Assembly: GCF_030814225.1 (NCBI RefSeq)
Contig: NZ_JAUSUR010000008.1
Coordinates: forward strand, 62,001 to 126,000
Direction of reading: 5' to 3'
Source of the DNA: Breznakia pachnodae
Lineage (GTDB): Bacteria; Bacillota_I; Bacilli_A; Erysipelotrichales; Erysipelotrichaceae
Length of the DNA stretch: 64,000 nucleotides
The stretch's first letter is position 1. The number at the start of each line of letters is the position of its first letter. A model generated the notes under the pieces. That model was not told where the DNA came from and ran no database searches. It worked only from the letters and a program-made list of their open reading frames with translations. Shown here in pieces: positions 25,278 through 34,182 of the stretch. A program made the position numbers and the translations under genes.

Positions 25278-25835
25278 ATGTTACAATCAAACGAATTAAA
25301 ACCAGGTATTACATTCCAACACGAAGGTAATATTTATGTGGTATTAGATTATTCACACAATAAGACAGCACGTAGTGCAACTACAATTAAAGCGAAAGTA
25401 AGAAACTTACGTACTGGTGCTAACGTTGAATTGAGTTTCGGTAGTGGAGATAAAATCCAACCTGCTCATATCGATAAGAAAGAAATGCAATACTTATATG
25501 ATGCTGGTGAAGCATTAATGTTCATGGATAATGATACTTACGAACAAGTAGAAGTACCAAAACAAAACATTGAGTGGGAAATGAACTTCCTTAAAGAAAA
25601 TGATAATGTTACACTTACTACATTTGAAGGAGAAATCTTAGGATTAGTACTTCCTGATAAAGTTGCTTTACAAATTGTTGAGAGTGAACCAGCAGTAAAA
25701 GGTGACACTGCAACAAATGCACAAAAGAATGCAGTATTAGAAACAGGATTCACTGTTCGTGTACCACTTTTCATTGGTCAAGATGAAGTTATTTTAGTTT
25801 CAACAGCTGATGGAAAATACTCTGGAAGAGCATAA
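25278..25835 (+). CDS. efp: Elongation factor P with Arg at loop position 32
   Basis: This 185-residue, three-domain EF-P (KOW-like, central OB and C-terminal OB, with the TGFTVRVPLFI signature near 158) rescues ribosomes stalled at polyproline. The loop that enters the peptidyl transferase centre is N-K-T-A-R32-S, not the usual PGKG. Arg therefore replaces the lysine modified in E. coli (K34) and B. subtilis (K32). Arg32 is rhamnosylated in Pseudomonas; the TAR form resembles EfpL/YeiP. No modification enzyme gene is in the window. It is monocistronic, with a strong terminator. Confidence 0.95.
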   Translation: MLQSNELKPGITFQHEGNIYVVLDYSHNKTARSATTIKAKVRNLRTGANVELSFGSGDKIQPAHIDKKEMQYLYDAGEALMFMDNDTYEQVEVPKQNIEWEMNFLKENDNVTLTTFEGEILGLVLPDKVALQIVESEPAVKGDTATNAQKNAVLETGFTVRVPLFIGQDEVILVSTADGKYSGRA

Positions 25836-25840
25836 ACTGT

Positions 25841-25870
25841 AAACGCTTCAAAAAGTGAAGCGTTTTTTTT
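25841..25870 (+). terminator. Terminator of efp
   Basis: A 9-bp stem (25841-25849 with 25857-25865) has a 7-base loop and a run of eight T. Confidence 0.93.
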
Positions 25871-25897
25871 GATTTAGTATGATTTTTATATAGATTT

Positions 25898-25906
25898 TGA
25901 TATAAT
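25898..25906 (+). promoter_or_regulatory. Extended -10 promoter of the unknown gene-cmk-der cluster
   Basis: TGA-TATAAT lies 36 bases before the ATG at 25943, after the efp terminator. No clear -35. Confidence 0.6.
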
Positions 25907-25942
25907 AGATTAGATGATTGGATAAGATGGAGGTAGTTAATT

Positions 25943-26836
25943 ATGGGTGAAAATTCCAGAGTTAAAAAATATGAAGAATTAAGAAACTCTTTGCAACAGG
26001 AACAAGATGATGAAAAGATTGTTCAACAGGCACTAGAGGGTTTTGATAAAGCACAAAATAAGGTGCAGGAACATGAGACTGAGAGTAAGGAATATCAACC
26101 TTCACATGGTAGAAGATCTGATAGTGAACATCTGGTTGAAAAGACTGGTGAGTTCAAAAATGAATACTTGGATAATTTCATTCAAGAAGTACGTGATTAT
26201 AATATTAAAAAGGGTGTTCGTGAAAACGATGATACTCGTTTGGATATTTTACAACAACTTTCTACAAAGCAAAGAAAGAAGAGAGCTTCTTACATGGAAC
26301 AGGTAGATGAGCAATTAGATAAAGAGGTAACTCCATCTGTTGATCAATATCAATCAGTTATGCCTGATGCAGAACCTGAAGTTGTTGATGAAGATGCTAT
26401 GGCAAATACACAAAGTATTGCAAAGCAAGTACAAGAACTATTGGCTGCAGAACGTGAAGATGCTGCAAAGCAAGATACTGAAGTCAAACCAGAACCTGTA
26501 CCTGAACCAGTTCATGTAGTGGATCCTTTGGAAGATACAATTCAAAGTTTAAAAACTACGGATACATCTGCTCCTATTTATACGGATGAAGATGAGGATG
26601 ATTTTGATATTACATCATCTTTAGAAGAACAAGAATTGATGAACCAGCAGTTATTGGATGAAACATTAAAATTACGTACACAGTTAAATGAGTATGAAGA
26701 AGAATTGACAACATTAAATGATGGTGTTGATAAAAATAACCGTTTACTAAATATGATTATTACTGTACTAATTGTAATGTTATTTGCAGTTATTGCAGTT
26801 GTAGGTTATTGGTTAGTTTCAGGAGGAATCCTGTAA
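25943..26836 (+). CDS. Unknown acidic protein with C-terminal membrane anchor
   Basis: I do not recognise this 297-residue protein. Residues 1-260 are hydrophilic, very rich in Glu, Asp, Gln and Lys, with likely coiled coil near the start (residues 5-45) and again at about 230-265. One hydrophobic helix (about 269-292) ends the chain, so the topology is tail-anchored with the bulk in the cytoplasm. A P-E-P-V-P-E-P-V stretch near residue 185 looks like a linker. GGAGG precedes the ATG. It overlaps cmk by one base (TAATG), so it is co-transcribed with cmk and der. A division or membrane scaffold role is only a guess. Confidence 0.75.
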   Translation: MGENSRVKKYEELRNSLQQEQDDEKIVQQALEGFDKAQNKVQEHETESKEYQPSHGRRSDSEHLVEKTGEFKNEYLDNFIQEVRDYNIKKGVRENDDTRLDILQQLSTKQRKKRASYMEQVDEQLDKEVTPSVDQYQSVMPDAEPEVVDEDAMANTQSIAKQVQELLAAEREDAAKQDTEVKPEPVPEPVHVVDPLEDTIQSLKTTDTSAPIYTDEDEDDFDITSSLEEQELMNQQLLDETLKLRTQLNEYEEELTTLNDGVDKNNRLLNMIITVLIVMLFAVIAVVGYWLVSGGIL

Positions 26837-27495
26837 TGATAAACATTGCAATTGATGGTCCTAGCGCAGCAGGGAAGAGTACAATTGCGAAGTTACTGGC
26901 AAAGCAACTCTCTTATATTCATTTGGATACAGGAGCAATGTATCGTTGTTGTGCTTATGCAAGTTTGGTTAACAAAATTGATTTAAATGACATAAAAGCA
27001 TTGGAAGAGATGATGAATACGATTCAGATTTCTTTTAATGAAAAAGGTGAAGTTGAACTGAATGGTGAGAATGTAGCAGATAAAATTCGTACCAATGAAA
27101 TCAGTATGCGTACAAGTACAATATCTCAATATCCATTTGTAAGAGAGAAGTTAGTAAAAATACAACAAGATCTTGCAAAGTCTAAAGGGTATATCTTAGA
27201 TGGAAGAGATATTGGTACAGTTGTATTGGTTGATGCTGAAGTGAAGATTTACATGGTTGCTAGTGTAGAAGCTCGTGCAAAGCGTCGTTACCAGGAATAT
27301 GTTAATCAAGGTATTGAGGTTGATTACAATAATATATACAAAGATATTGAACAACGTGATTATCAGGATATGAATCGTAAAGTATCTCCTTTAAAAAAGG
27401 CGGATGATGCGATTGAAATTGATACATCACAATTGACAATTCAACAAGTAGTAGATAAAGTATCAAGTATTGTATTGAAGAAAATAAAGAAATGA
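26836..27495 (+). CDS. cmk: Cytidylate kinase
   Basis: This 219-residue enzyme phosphorylates CMP and dCMP with ATP. P-loop GPSAAGKST is at residues 8-16, and [10 protein letters not shown] near 118 is the CMP-binding signature. The ATG at 26836 is chosen because GGAGG lies 9 bases upstream and the N-terminus MINIAIDGP matches the family. A GTG-type extension nine residues longer would overlap the upstream gene and lacks a ribosome site. In many Firmicutes cmk precedes rpsA and der; here it is followed directly by der. Confidence 0.95.
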   Translation: MINIAIDGPSAAGKSTIAKLLAKQLSYIHLDTGAMYRCCAYASLVNKIDLNDIKALEEMMNTIQISFNEKGEVELNGENVADKIRTNEISMRTSTISQYPFVREKLVKIQQDLAKSKGYILDGRDIGTVVLVDAEVKIYMVASVEARAKRRYQEYVNQGIEVDYNNIYKDIEQRDYQDMNRKVSPLKKADDAIEIDTSQLTIQQVVDKVSSIVLKKIKK

Positions 27496-27502
27496 GGTAT
27501 TT

Positions 27503-28813
27503 ATGATTAGTGGAATTACCGCAATTGTTGGTCGTCCAAACGTCGGCAAGTCGACAATTTTTAATCGAATTATTGGTGAAAGAAAGTCGATTGTAGAAGA
27601 TACTCCAGGAGTCACTAGAGATCGTATCTATGCCAAAGGAGAATGGTTAACCAAAGAGTTCCGTATCATTGATACTGGAGGAATACAGTTAGATAACCAA
27701 CCATTTAAAGAAGAAATACAAATGCAGGTAGAAATAGCTATGGAAGAAGCTGATTCTATCATTTTTGTTGTTAATGGAAGAGATGGGGTTACAAAAGATG
27801 ATGAGTATATAGCAAGTCTTCTTAGAAAAACAAATAAGCCTATTATATTAGCAGTTAATAAAATTGATGATACTCAACTGCAAGGTGATATTTATGAGTT
27901 TTATTCATTAGGGATTGGAGATCCAATTGCTGTCAGTGGTGTACATGGAATTGGGATTGGTGATATTCTTGATGAAATCATTAATTCATTTGAAAATGTT
28001 AAACATAAAGATTATGAAGAAATGACAAAATTCTGTGTTATTGGTCGCCCTAATGTAGGAAAATCAAGTTTAGTAAATGCTATTCTAAACCAGGATCGAG
28101 TAATTGTATCCAATATTGAAGGTACGACTCGTGATGCGATTGATACGCCATTTAAACAAAATGATAAAAACTATGTAGTTATCGATACTGCTGGTATTCG
28201 AAAACGTGGAAAAATATATGAAAATATAGAGAAATATTCAATCTTACGTGCAATGAGTGCAATTGAAAGAAGTGATGTAGTGCTTGTGGTTCTTGATGGT
28301 GAATCAGGAATTCGTGAACAAGATAAACACGTTGCTGGATTTGCTCATGAGGCAGGTAAGGGAGTTATTATCGTATACAATAAATGGGATGTTGTAGAGA
28401 AAGATGAAATGACGATGAATAAGGTTGAAAAACTTATTCGCAGTGAATTTCAATACCTTGCATATGCACCAATTACATTTGTATCAGCATTAAAGAAACA
28501 ACGTATTCAAACGTTACTTCCTTTGATTGATGAAGTACATGATCATACGTTATTAAGAATACCAACAAATGTAATCAATGAAGTTATCTTAGATGCTCAA
28601 TTGGTTACACCTCCACCTTCGCATAAAGGTGTGAAATTAAAGATTTATTATGTATCACAGGTAAGTGTAGGTCCACCTACATTTGTCTTGTTTGTAAATG
28701 ACCCTGAATTATTACACTTCTCATATCGTCGATTCTTAGAGAATCGTTTGCGTGAAGCGTTTGACTTCAGTGGTACTACTATTCATATTATAGCTCGAGC
28801 TAGAGAGCGATAG
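27503..28813 (+). CDS. der: Ribosome biogenesis GTPase Der (EngA)
   Basis: This 436-residue protein has two GTPase domains in tandem, a feature unique to Der. G1 motifs are GRPNVGKST near residue 10 and GRPNVGKSS near 182, G3 motifs are DTGG and DTAG, and G4 motifs are NKID and NKWD. The C-terminal KH-like domain starts near 350. Der acts in late assembly of the 50S subunit. It lies 7 bases after cmk and 9 bases before gpsA, in a continuous operon. Confidence 0.97.
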   Translation: MISGITAIVGRPNVGKSTIFNRIIGERKSIVEDTPGVTRDRIYAKGEWLTKEFRIIDTGGIQLDNQPFKEEIQMQVEIAMEEADSIIFVVNGRDGVTKDDEYIASLLRKTNKPIILAVNKIDDTQLQGDIYEFYSLGIGDPIAVSGVHGIGIGDILDEIINSFENVKHKDYEEMTKFCVIGRPNVGKSSLVNAILNQDRVIVSNIEGTTRDAIDTPFKQNDKNYVVIDTAGIRKRGKIYENIEKYSILRAMSAIERSDVVLVVLDGESGIREQDKHVAGFAHEAGKGVIIVYNKWDVVEKDEMTMNKVEKLIRSEFQYLAYAPITFVSALKKQRIQTLLPLIDEVHDHTLLRIPTNVINEVILDAQLVTPPPSHKGVKLKIYYVSQVSVGPPTFVLFVNDPELLHFSYRRFLENRLREAFDFSGTTIHIIARARER

Positions 28814-28822
28814 GAGGTCTTT

Positions 28823-29815
28823 ATGAAAGTTACTATTATTGGTAGTGGAAGTTGGGGAACTGGAATTGCTCAGGTATTAGCTGACAATCATGTTGATGTC
28901 ACAATGTGGGGGATTGAAGAAGATCAGATTAATGATATTCAAAACAATCATAAGAACTCAATGTTCTTTAAAGATGTTGATTTAAACCCAAACATTAAAG
29001 CTACAACTGATATTAGTGTTGTAAATGGCAGTGATGTTGTAGTACTTAGTGTGCCTACAATTGCAATTGAATCAGTTTGTAAACAAATTACTCCATATTT
29101 AGATAAGAAAACGATTATTGTAAATACATCAAAAGGATTTCACCCAGAAACAAATGAAAGAATGTCTGAGGTAATTCGTCATTCAATTCCTGAAGATAAA
29201 CTAAGTAGTGTTGTATCACTTATTGGTCCTTCACATGCGGAAGAAGTTGTACAAAGAATTCTTACTACAATTTCTGCAGTTTCATTGAATCCTGAAGATG
29301 CTAAAACAATTCAAAAAACATTTTCTAATGAATATTTTAGAATATATACAGGAAATGATGAAATTGGTAGTGAAATGGGAGTTGCATTAAAGAACTCAAT
29401 TGCTGTTGCAAGTGGTGTTTTATCTGGTTTAGGCTATGGAGACAACACAAGAGCTGCACTAATTACCAGAGGAATCGCAGAAATTATTCGTTTTGGTGAA
29501 GCATTTGGTGGGAAAAGAGAGACTTTTATGGGACTTACAGGTATTGGTGACTTAATAGTTACTTGTACAAGTCCTCATTCTCGTAACTTCCAAGCTGGAT
29601 ATGAAATCGGAAAAGCAAATACTGCTCAGATTTTCTGGGATACAAATAAGAAAACTGTAGAAGGTGTTCGTACTGCTAAGGTTGTTCATGAACTTGCTGA
29701 AGAGAAGGGGATTGAGATGCCTATCACAAATGAGATTTATAAGGTCTTATATGAAGGTAAAGATCCTGCAACAAGTGCCAAAGATCTTATGCTACGTCAA
29801 TTAAAACCGGAGTAA
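28823..29815 (+). CDS. gpsA: Glycerol-3-phosphate dehydrogenase, NAD(P)+
   Basis: This 330-residue enzyme reduces dihydroxyacetone phosphate to sn-glycerol 3-phosphate for phospholipids. It has GSGSWGTG at residues 7-14 for the nucleotide and GPSHAEEV near 136. The catalytic Lys lies within VALKNSIAVASG near 190 (LKN). The der-gpsA order is also that of B. subtilis. AGGAGG overlaps the end of der upstream. Confidence 0.95.
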   Translation: MKVTIIGSGSWGTGIAQVLADNHVDVTMWGIEEDQINDIQNNHKNSMFFKDVDLNPNIKATTDISVVNGSDVVVLSVPTIAIESVCKQITPYLDKKTIIVNTSKGFHPETNERMSEVIRHSIPEDKLSSVVSLIGPSHAEEVVQRILTTISAVSLNPEDAKTIQKTFSNEYFRIYTGNDEIGSEMGVALKNSIAVASGVLSGLGYGDNTRAALITRGIAEIIRFGEAFGGKRETFMGLTGIGDLIVTCTSPHSRNFQAGYEIGKANTAQIFWDTNKKTVEGVRTAKVVHELAEEKGIEMPITNEIYKVLYEGKDPATSAKDLMLRQLKPE

Positions 29816-29822
29816 TACAATA

Positions 29823-30539
29823 GTGGATGCTTATACAAGGAGTGCAATGCTATTGGGAAGAGAGAGTATTGATACGCTTCAACAGACACATGTCGCAGTA
29901 TTTGGCGTTGGTGGTGTTGGAGGCCATTGTATTGAAGCTCTTGTGCGTACTGGAGTAGGTGAGATAACAATCATTGATAATGATGTTGTTAGTATCACAA
30001 ACTTAAATCGCCAAATTGTTGCTTTACATTCCACGATTGGTAAATACAAAGTGGATGTAATGAAAGAGCGATTACTGGATATTAATCCTGAACTGAAGAT
30101 ACATACCTATAAGTTATTTATTCTTCAGGACACAATTGATCAAATTGACTTTAAAAAGTTTGATTATATAGTAGATGCTGTAGATACAGTAAGTGCTAAA
30201 TTACTATTAATCGAATATGCTAAAAATTATAAAATACCTATTATTAGTTCTATGGGAACAGGTAATAAGTTAGATCCAACAAAACTATTGGTCTGTGATA
30301 TTAGTAAAACAAGCTATTGTCCGTTAGCCAAAGTTATGAGAAAAGAATTAAAGAATAGAAATATAAGCAACGTTAAGGTACTCTCATCAAGTGAAAACCC
30401 GTTAAAGCCGTTGATAGGGGAAAATGATGAGAACACCCATAAAAAGAGTGTTCCTGGGAGTGTGGCGTTTGTTCCAAATGTAGCGGGAATGGTGATTGCA
30501 AAAGAAATAATTTTAGATATTACGAAAACAACAAAATAA
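29823..30539 (+). CDS. tcdA: tRNA threonylcarbamoyladenosine dehydratase (TcdA/HesA-ThiF type)
   Basis: This 238-residue E1-like enzyme has the ATP loop GVGGVGG at residues 28-34, an acidic pocket (IIDNDVVSITNLNRQ near 50) and DAVDTVSAKL near 118. SKTSYCPLAKVMRKELK near 166 and SMGTGNKLDP are characteristic of TcdA, which converts t6A37 of tRNA to its cyclic hydantoin form. The start is GTG, with GGAG 10 bases upstream overlapping the end of gpsA. It is somewhat shorter than E. coli TcdA (268). Confidence 0.88.
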   Translation: MDAYTRSAMLLGRESIDTLQQTHVAVFGVGGVGGHCIEALVRTGVGEITIIDNDVVSITNLNRQIVALHSTIGKYKVDVMKERLLDINPELKIHTYKLFILQDTIDQIDFKKFDYIVDAVDTVSAKLLLIEYAKNYKIPIISSMGTGNKLDPTKLLVCDISKTSYCPLAKVMRKELKNRNISNVKVLSSSENPLKPLIGENDENTHKKSVPGSVAFVPNVAGMVIAKEIILDITKTTK

Positions 30540-30561
30540 TGTTTATTTATGCTTGTTTACC

Positions 30562-30590
30562 TTGCTTTTTAAGGTTGTGAGTAATATAAT
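30562..30590 (+). promoter_or_regulatory. Promoter of the HU gene
   Basis: TTGCTT (30562-30567) and TATAAT (30585-30590) have a 17-base spacer, 27 bases before the ATG. Confidence 0.7.
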
Positions 30591-30617
30591 ATATTTAGAT
30601 GTTCGGAGGTATAAGAT

Positions 30618-30899
30618 ATGGAAACATTAAACAAAAAAGCTTTAGCTGAAGTTTTAGCTGAAAAAATCGGAGTAACAAAAAAAGATGCAACTACTGCTGT
30701 TGAAACAGTTTTTGAAGAAATTACAGATACTGTAGCAAAAGGTGGAAAAGTTGATATTTCAGGATTTGGAAAATTTGAAGTAGTAGAAAGAGCAGCACGT
30801 CAAGGTGTTAACCCAGCTACTGGTGAAAAAATTCAAATCGCAGCTTCTAAAGCTCCAAAATTTAAGGCTGCAAAAGCTCTTAAAGACGCAGTTAAGTAG
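30618..30899 (+). CDS. hup: HU family DNA-binding protein
   Basis: This 93-residue histone-like dimer bends and compacts DNA. It has the N-terminal helical dimer domain and the signature GFGKFEVVERAARQGVNPAT at about residues 46-65, with the Pro that intercalates at the arm tip. The Lys-rich C-terminus matches HU more than IHF, and no specificity residues for IHF are evident. It has its own strong promoter and a Shine-Dalgarno CGGAGG. It is alone on its transcript. Confidence 0.95.
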   Translation: METLNKKALAEVLAEKIGVTKKDATTAVETVFEEITDTVAKGGKVDISGFGKFEVVERAARQGVNPATGEKIQIAASKAPKFKAAKALKDAVK

Positions 30900-30922
30900 T
30901 AGACATTAAAAATATAAATAAT

Positions 30923-30959
30923 AAAAAGGATAGCCCATTCATTGGTAGTTATCTTTTTT
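30923..30959 (+). terminator. Imperfect terminator after HU
   Basis: An A-rich arm ending in GATA pairs with TATC, followed by seven T; the stem has a bulge and an inner CC/GG pair. The downstream stretch to 31067 is AT-rich with nothing else recognised. Confidence 0.5.
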
Positions 30960-31067
30960 ATTGCATATTTATAAGTGGGGATATACCTATTCAATTACTT
31001 CTTTTTATATACTTTACTTCGCATAATGTATATTATGTAATTTTTATATATAGGAAAATAGCATATA

Positions 31068-31805
31068 TTAAGGTTTCCAGTACTTTGTACCATCATCTGT
31101 ACGTTTTAAGAAGCCATACTCTATCATATATCTTCTCACTGTTACATATTCATCATAGATACTTTCTATGATTGCATTAACTTCTTTCTCTGTATATTCT
31201 TTATCTATATCAAACTGCTCACTGATACGTTTTAATACAACAACTTTCTGTTTTTGCTTTGCTGGTAATCTATTTAGCTTCAACGGCTCTAACGAATCAA
31301 ATAACTTATCTAATATATCTCGTTCTTCTTTAAGCGTTGTTAGATAACGATCATCAACCATTGTCGCGCTTTGATGTATATCAATGTACGCCTTAAAGTC
31401 GTTCACGTCCTCTGAGAGCTCGTATATAGCCAAGAAAACCTTTGCCTGGCGTGCTTTTTCCTTTAATTGGTATCTTTGCTGACGTACTGTAGATAATGTC
31501 GTATGTGTGATTTCAGCAATCTCTTTATCTGTCTTTTTAGATGCAAAGTATGAAATCATACGCTTTTGAACATCACTCATAGAAAGACTTTTCTTATCTA
31601 ATTCTAAAAGTTCACCTAAAACATGATTATGCTCATCAATCATATGTTGTTTAACCGCAGTATGTGCATCATATAGATTTTCACCAATTTTATAAATTTG
31701 TCCAACTTTGTACTTTCTTTCACAAAATATACATATTAATTCATCATTAGACTCTATATATCCAGCTTTGATCTGATCTAATGATAATTCATCAAATGAT
31801 AACAT
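31068..31805 (-). CDS. DUF2087 protein with zinc-finger-like N-terminus and HTH
   Basis: This 245-residue protein is a probable transcription regulator. The N-terminal CxxC...HxxxxH arrangement (Cys25, Cys28, His54, His59) suggests a small zinc finger. A LuxR-like helix-turn-helix follows (DKEIAEITHTTLSTVRQQ at about residues 92-110). The C-terminal 65 residues (LPAKQKQKVVVLKRI to the end) match DUF2087, with the R-R-Y-M-I-E-Y-G-F-L motif. The ligand and targets are unknown. It stands alone, and the AT-rich region upstream carries repeats that might be its operators. Confidence 0.75.
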   Translation of the reverse strand: MLSFDELSLDQIKAGYIESNDELICIFCERKYKVGQIYKIGENLYDAHTAVKQHMIDEHNHVLGELLELDKKSLSMSDVQKRMISYFASKKTDKEIAEITHTTLSTVRQQRYQLKEKARQAKVFLAIYELSEDVNDFKAYIDIHQSATMVDDRYLTTLKEERDILDKLFDSLEPLKLNRLPAKQKQKVVVLKRISEQFDIDKEYTEKEVNAIIESIYDEYVTVRRYMIEYGFLKRTDDGTKYWKP

Positions 31806-31825
31806 AAAAACACCTCATTTCTATC

Positions 31826-31893
31826 ATTTATATATAAACGATATCATAATATGTTTATAAAATCAAATAATATATAGATATATTGTTTATAAA
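31826..31893. repeat. Repeated TGTTTATAAA-type motifs upstream of the DUF2087 gene
   Basis: Two exact copies of TGTTTATAAA (31852-31861 and 31884-31893) are 32 bases apart, about three helical turns. A related palindrome TTTATATATAAA lies nearer the gene. They could be regulator sites, but the region is so AT-rich that chance similarity is possible. Confidence 0.35.
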
Positions 31894-31972
31894 TATGTGA
31901 TTTATACTAGAAATGATGATTATATTGATATAGTTAGTTGATAAAATTAACCAAACTTCCCTTTTGACAATA

Positions 31973-32032
31973 AAAACAGTGATAACTACAACTGAATAAA
32001 TCGATTTACAATTGCTAATTATACACTGTTTT
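31973..32032 (-). terminator. Long inverted repeat after xerD, probable terminator
   Basis: AAAACAGTG (31973-31981) and CACTGTTTT (32024-32032) form a 9-bp stem, extendable with a one-base bulge. The 42-base loop also has weak pairing. On the minus strand it ends in a T-rich run just after the xerD stop. The rest of 31894-31972 shows nothing recognisable. Confidence 0.5.
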
Positions 32033-32040
32033 ATACTTGA

Positions 32041-32937
32041 TTATTTATTTTTTCTTCTAGGATGAGCCTTTAAATAGGCATCCTTTAATCGTGATGTTTG
32101 AACATGTGTATACACCTGAGTAGTTGATATATCACTGTGCCCAAGTAGTTCCTGTACACTTCTTAAATCTGCGCCTCCATTTAATAAATGAGTCGCAAAA
32201 CTGTGTCTGAAGCTATGAGCAGATATTTTATCATTTAAATCTAATTCGTTTAGTTTGCTTTTAATCATTTTATGAACATATTGACGATTTAATCGATTAC
32301 CTAAGTGATTAATAAACAAATATGGTAATTTCTTAGTGTTCCAATCGTTACGTATCGTCTGTATATACGTTTCTAAGCAATATTTCGCATGATCATTGAT
32401 AGGAACCATACGTTCCTTACTTCCCTTTCCTATGCACCTTACAAAGCCTTGAGATAAGTGTAATTGATTCATTGTGATATTACATACTTCGCTAACACGT
32501 AAACCACATCCATACATTAACTCAATAATACTATGATGATACATACCAATTGCATCCTGATCATCAAATGAACCAAGAAACTCTTCAATATCACTTTCAT
32601 TCAAGAATAAAGGTAGTTTACTGCTCTTTTTACTAAGTTTAAGAAACATAGCTGGGTTTGCAACTGATGAAAAATTATAAGATATAAAGTAATGAAAGTT
32701 ACGGATGGATACAACCATTCGATTGATTGAATTTGTTTTCTTGTTTTGAGATTGTTCAAGCACAAAAGACTCAATAATTGCATAAGTAATATCTTCCATT
32801 TCATCAATTCCCTGATCCTTCAGATATGCTTCATATTGAATTAAGTCCTGTTTATAGTTTTCAATAGTAGTTAATGCTTTTTGATCAACTACACTAATAT
32901 AATGTATGTAATTTTCAATTGCTTCATGTATTTTCAT
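32041..32937 (-). CDS. xerD: Tyrosine recombinase XerD
   Basis: This 298-residue protein has an N-terminal SAM-like core-binding domain (1-90) and a catalytic domain with the full active set: Arg147 (GCGLRVSE), Lys171 (GKGSKER), His241 and Arg244 (SAHSFRHSFATHLL), His267 (LGHSDI) and nucleophile Tyr276. It fits the XerC/XerD group that resolves chromosome dimers at dif, not phage integrases; no att or dif site is visible nearby. XerD versus XerC is uncertain. Its ATG lies only 7 bases after a TATAAT and has no Shine-Dalgarno, so its transcript may be nearly leaderless. Confidence 0.85.
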   Translation of the reverse strand: MKIHEAIENYIHYISVVDQKALTTIENYKQDLIQYEAYLKDQGIDEMEDITYAIIESFVLEQSQNKKTNSINRMVVSIRNFHYFISYNFSSVANPAMFLKLSKKSSKLPLFLNESDIEEFLGSFDDQDAIGMYHHSIIELMYGCGLRVSEVCNITMNQLHLSQGFVRCIGKGSKERMVPINDHAKYCLETYIQTIRNDWNTKKLPYLFINHLGNRLNRQYVHKMIKSKLNELDLNDKISAHSFRHSFATHLLNGGADLRSVQELLGHSDISTTQVYTHVQTSRLKDAYLKAHPRRKNK

Positions 32938-32944
32938 ATAACAA

Positions 32945-32953
32945 ATTATATCA
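32945..32953 (-). promoter_or_regulatory. Extended -10 promoter of xerD, very close to the start codon
   Basis: On the minus strand TGA-TATAAT ends 7 bases before the xerD ATG, so the predicted +1 is at or next to the start codon. It overlaps the U-tract of the dinB terminator. Confidence 0.55.
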
Positions 32954-32985
32954 AAAAAGAGTCAAACAATCTATTGTCGACTCTT
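32953..32985 (-). terminator. Terminator of dinB
   Basis: AAGAGTC pairs with GACTCTT, with an inner ACAAT/ATTGT helix, then TTTTTT on the minus strand. Confidence 0.85.
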
Positions 32986-32998
32986 CATATACATATTC

Positions 32999-34168
32999 TT
33001 ATTTTTCTTTTTTATTAAGCAGTGAAGATGCATAAACTAACGGAGTTCCTAAAATTTCTTTATTTAGTTCTTCTAATACATCAACCTGGCTTTTCTCTTT
33101 ATCATATGAGAACAATGAAAGTTGGTCAATCCGCTCTGTATCAGACTGTAAGCTACCTAATCCAATTCCTAAATGACGAATAGGTAAATCTTCAGCATAT
33201 TCATCAAACAACGAAATTGCTTGTTCATATAGCGTGTCTGTATCGTTCGTATAAGCATCATAATTAATTGAACGAACTACATTTCTAAAGTCAAAATAAC
33301 GAATCGATAAAGAAATTAGTTTACCAGACATTTGTTTAGATTTTGCTCGATCACTTAGACTTTTTGCTAATTTTCTTAAAATTTGAGTAATCTCTCCATA
33401 ATCTTCAACATCATGATTAATTGTAGTAGATTGAGAAATAGATTGAACGGTATGTGAGAAATGAATTTCATCACTACTATTTCCTTTCACTTTTTCAATT
33501 GTAGGAATCGCCTGTTTACCTAATACTTGTTGTATAATCGTACGATTTTCTTCTTTGGTAAGATCACCAATCGTTTCAATACCATATTTCATTAAGATTG
33601 GTGCAGTCTTTTTACCAATACCAACTAAATCTTTTATTGGGAGTGGCCATAGTTTTGTTTGAACTTCCTGTTTTCTTATGACAAAAATACCCATTGGTTT
33701 ATAACGATCCGACGCCATCTTTGCTAAAAACTTTGTTGGTGCAATACCAATACTACATTTTAGCTTCAATTGATCATATAAGCGTTGTTGAATCTCCCAA
33801 GCTAGGTCCAAAGGACGTTTATAATTCTTAATAACTTCACTCATATCAACAAAACATTCATCAATACTAGCTACTTCCACAATTGGAGAATAGGTTTTAA
33901 TAAAGGCAAAGAACTTCTTAGACAGTTCACTATAATACGCATGATCACCTTCAACCACTACTAAATCAGGACATTTTTTGAACGCCTCATGTAATGGCAT
34001 TGCTGCATGAACACCATATTTACGAGCCTCATAAGATGCAGTACACACAACACTACGTTTTGAAAGCCCACCAACAACAATTGGTAGTCCTTCAAGCGAA
34101 CTGTTTCTTACTACTTCAGCACTTGCATAATATGAATTTAAATCGATGTGAAATATAACTTTTGCCAT
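32999..34168 (-). CDS. dinB: DNA polymerase IV (Y-family)
   Basis: This 389-residue translesion polymerase has metal-binding acidic residues in IDLNSYYASAE (Asp8) and SIDECFVD near residue 100, and a helix-hairpin-helix near 175 (LVGIGKKTAPILMKYGI). The little-finger domain fills the rest, ending in a QLSLF-like clamp-binding motif near 366 (IDQLSLF). The ATG at 34168 is preferred because AAAGGA lies 7 bases upstream; a TTG six codons earlier would be an unusual start. It is between recN and xerD, each separated by a terminator. Confidence 0.93.
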   Translation of the reverse strand: MAKVIFHIDLNSYYASAEVVRNSSLEGLPIVVGGLSKRSVVCTASYEARKYGVHAAMPLHEAFKKCPDLVVVEGDHAYYSELSKKFFAFIKTYSPIVEVASIDECFVDMSEVIKNYKRPLDLAWEIQQRLYDQLKLKCSIGIAPTKFLAKMASDRYKPMGIFVIRKQEVQTKLWPLPIKDLVGIGKKTAPILMKYGIETIGDLTKEENRTIIQQVLGKQAIPTIEKVKGNSSDEIHFSHTVQSISQSTTINHDVEDYGEITQILRKLAKSLSDRAKSKQMSGKLISLSIRYFDFRNVVRSINYDAYTNDTDTLYEQAISLFDEYAEDLPIRHLGIGLGSLQSDTERIDQLSLFSYDKEKSQVDVLEELNKEILGTPLVYASSLLNKKEK

Positions 34169-34182
34169 ATGTATTCCTTTCT

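Noticed and set aside
26809..26835. Longer cmk start at 26809
   Set aside because: It overlaps the preceding gene, and the ATG at 26836 has GGAGG at the right distance and the family N-terminus.
31973..32040. dif or attachment site next to xerD
   Set aside because: The inverted repeat has 9-base arms and a 42-base loop, unlike the 28-base dif layout. It reads better as a terminator for xerD.
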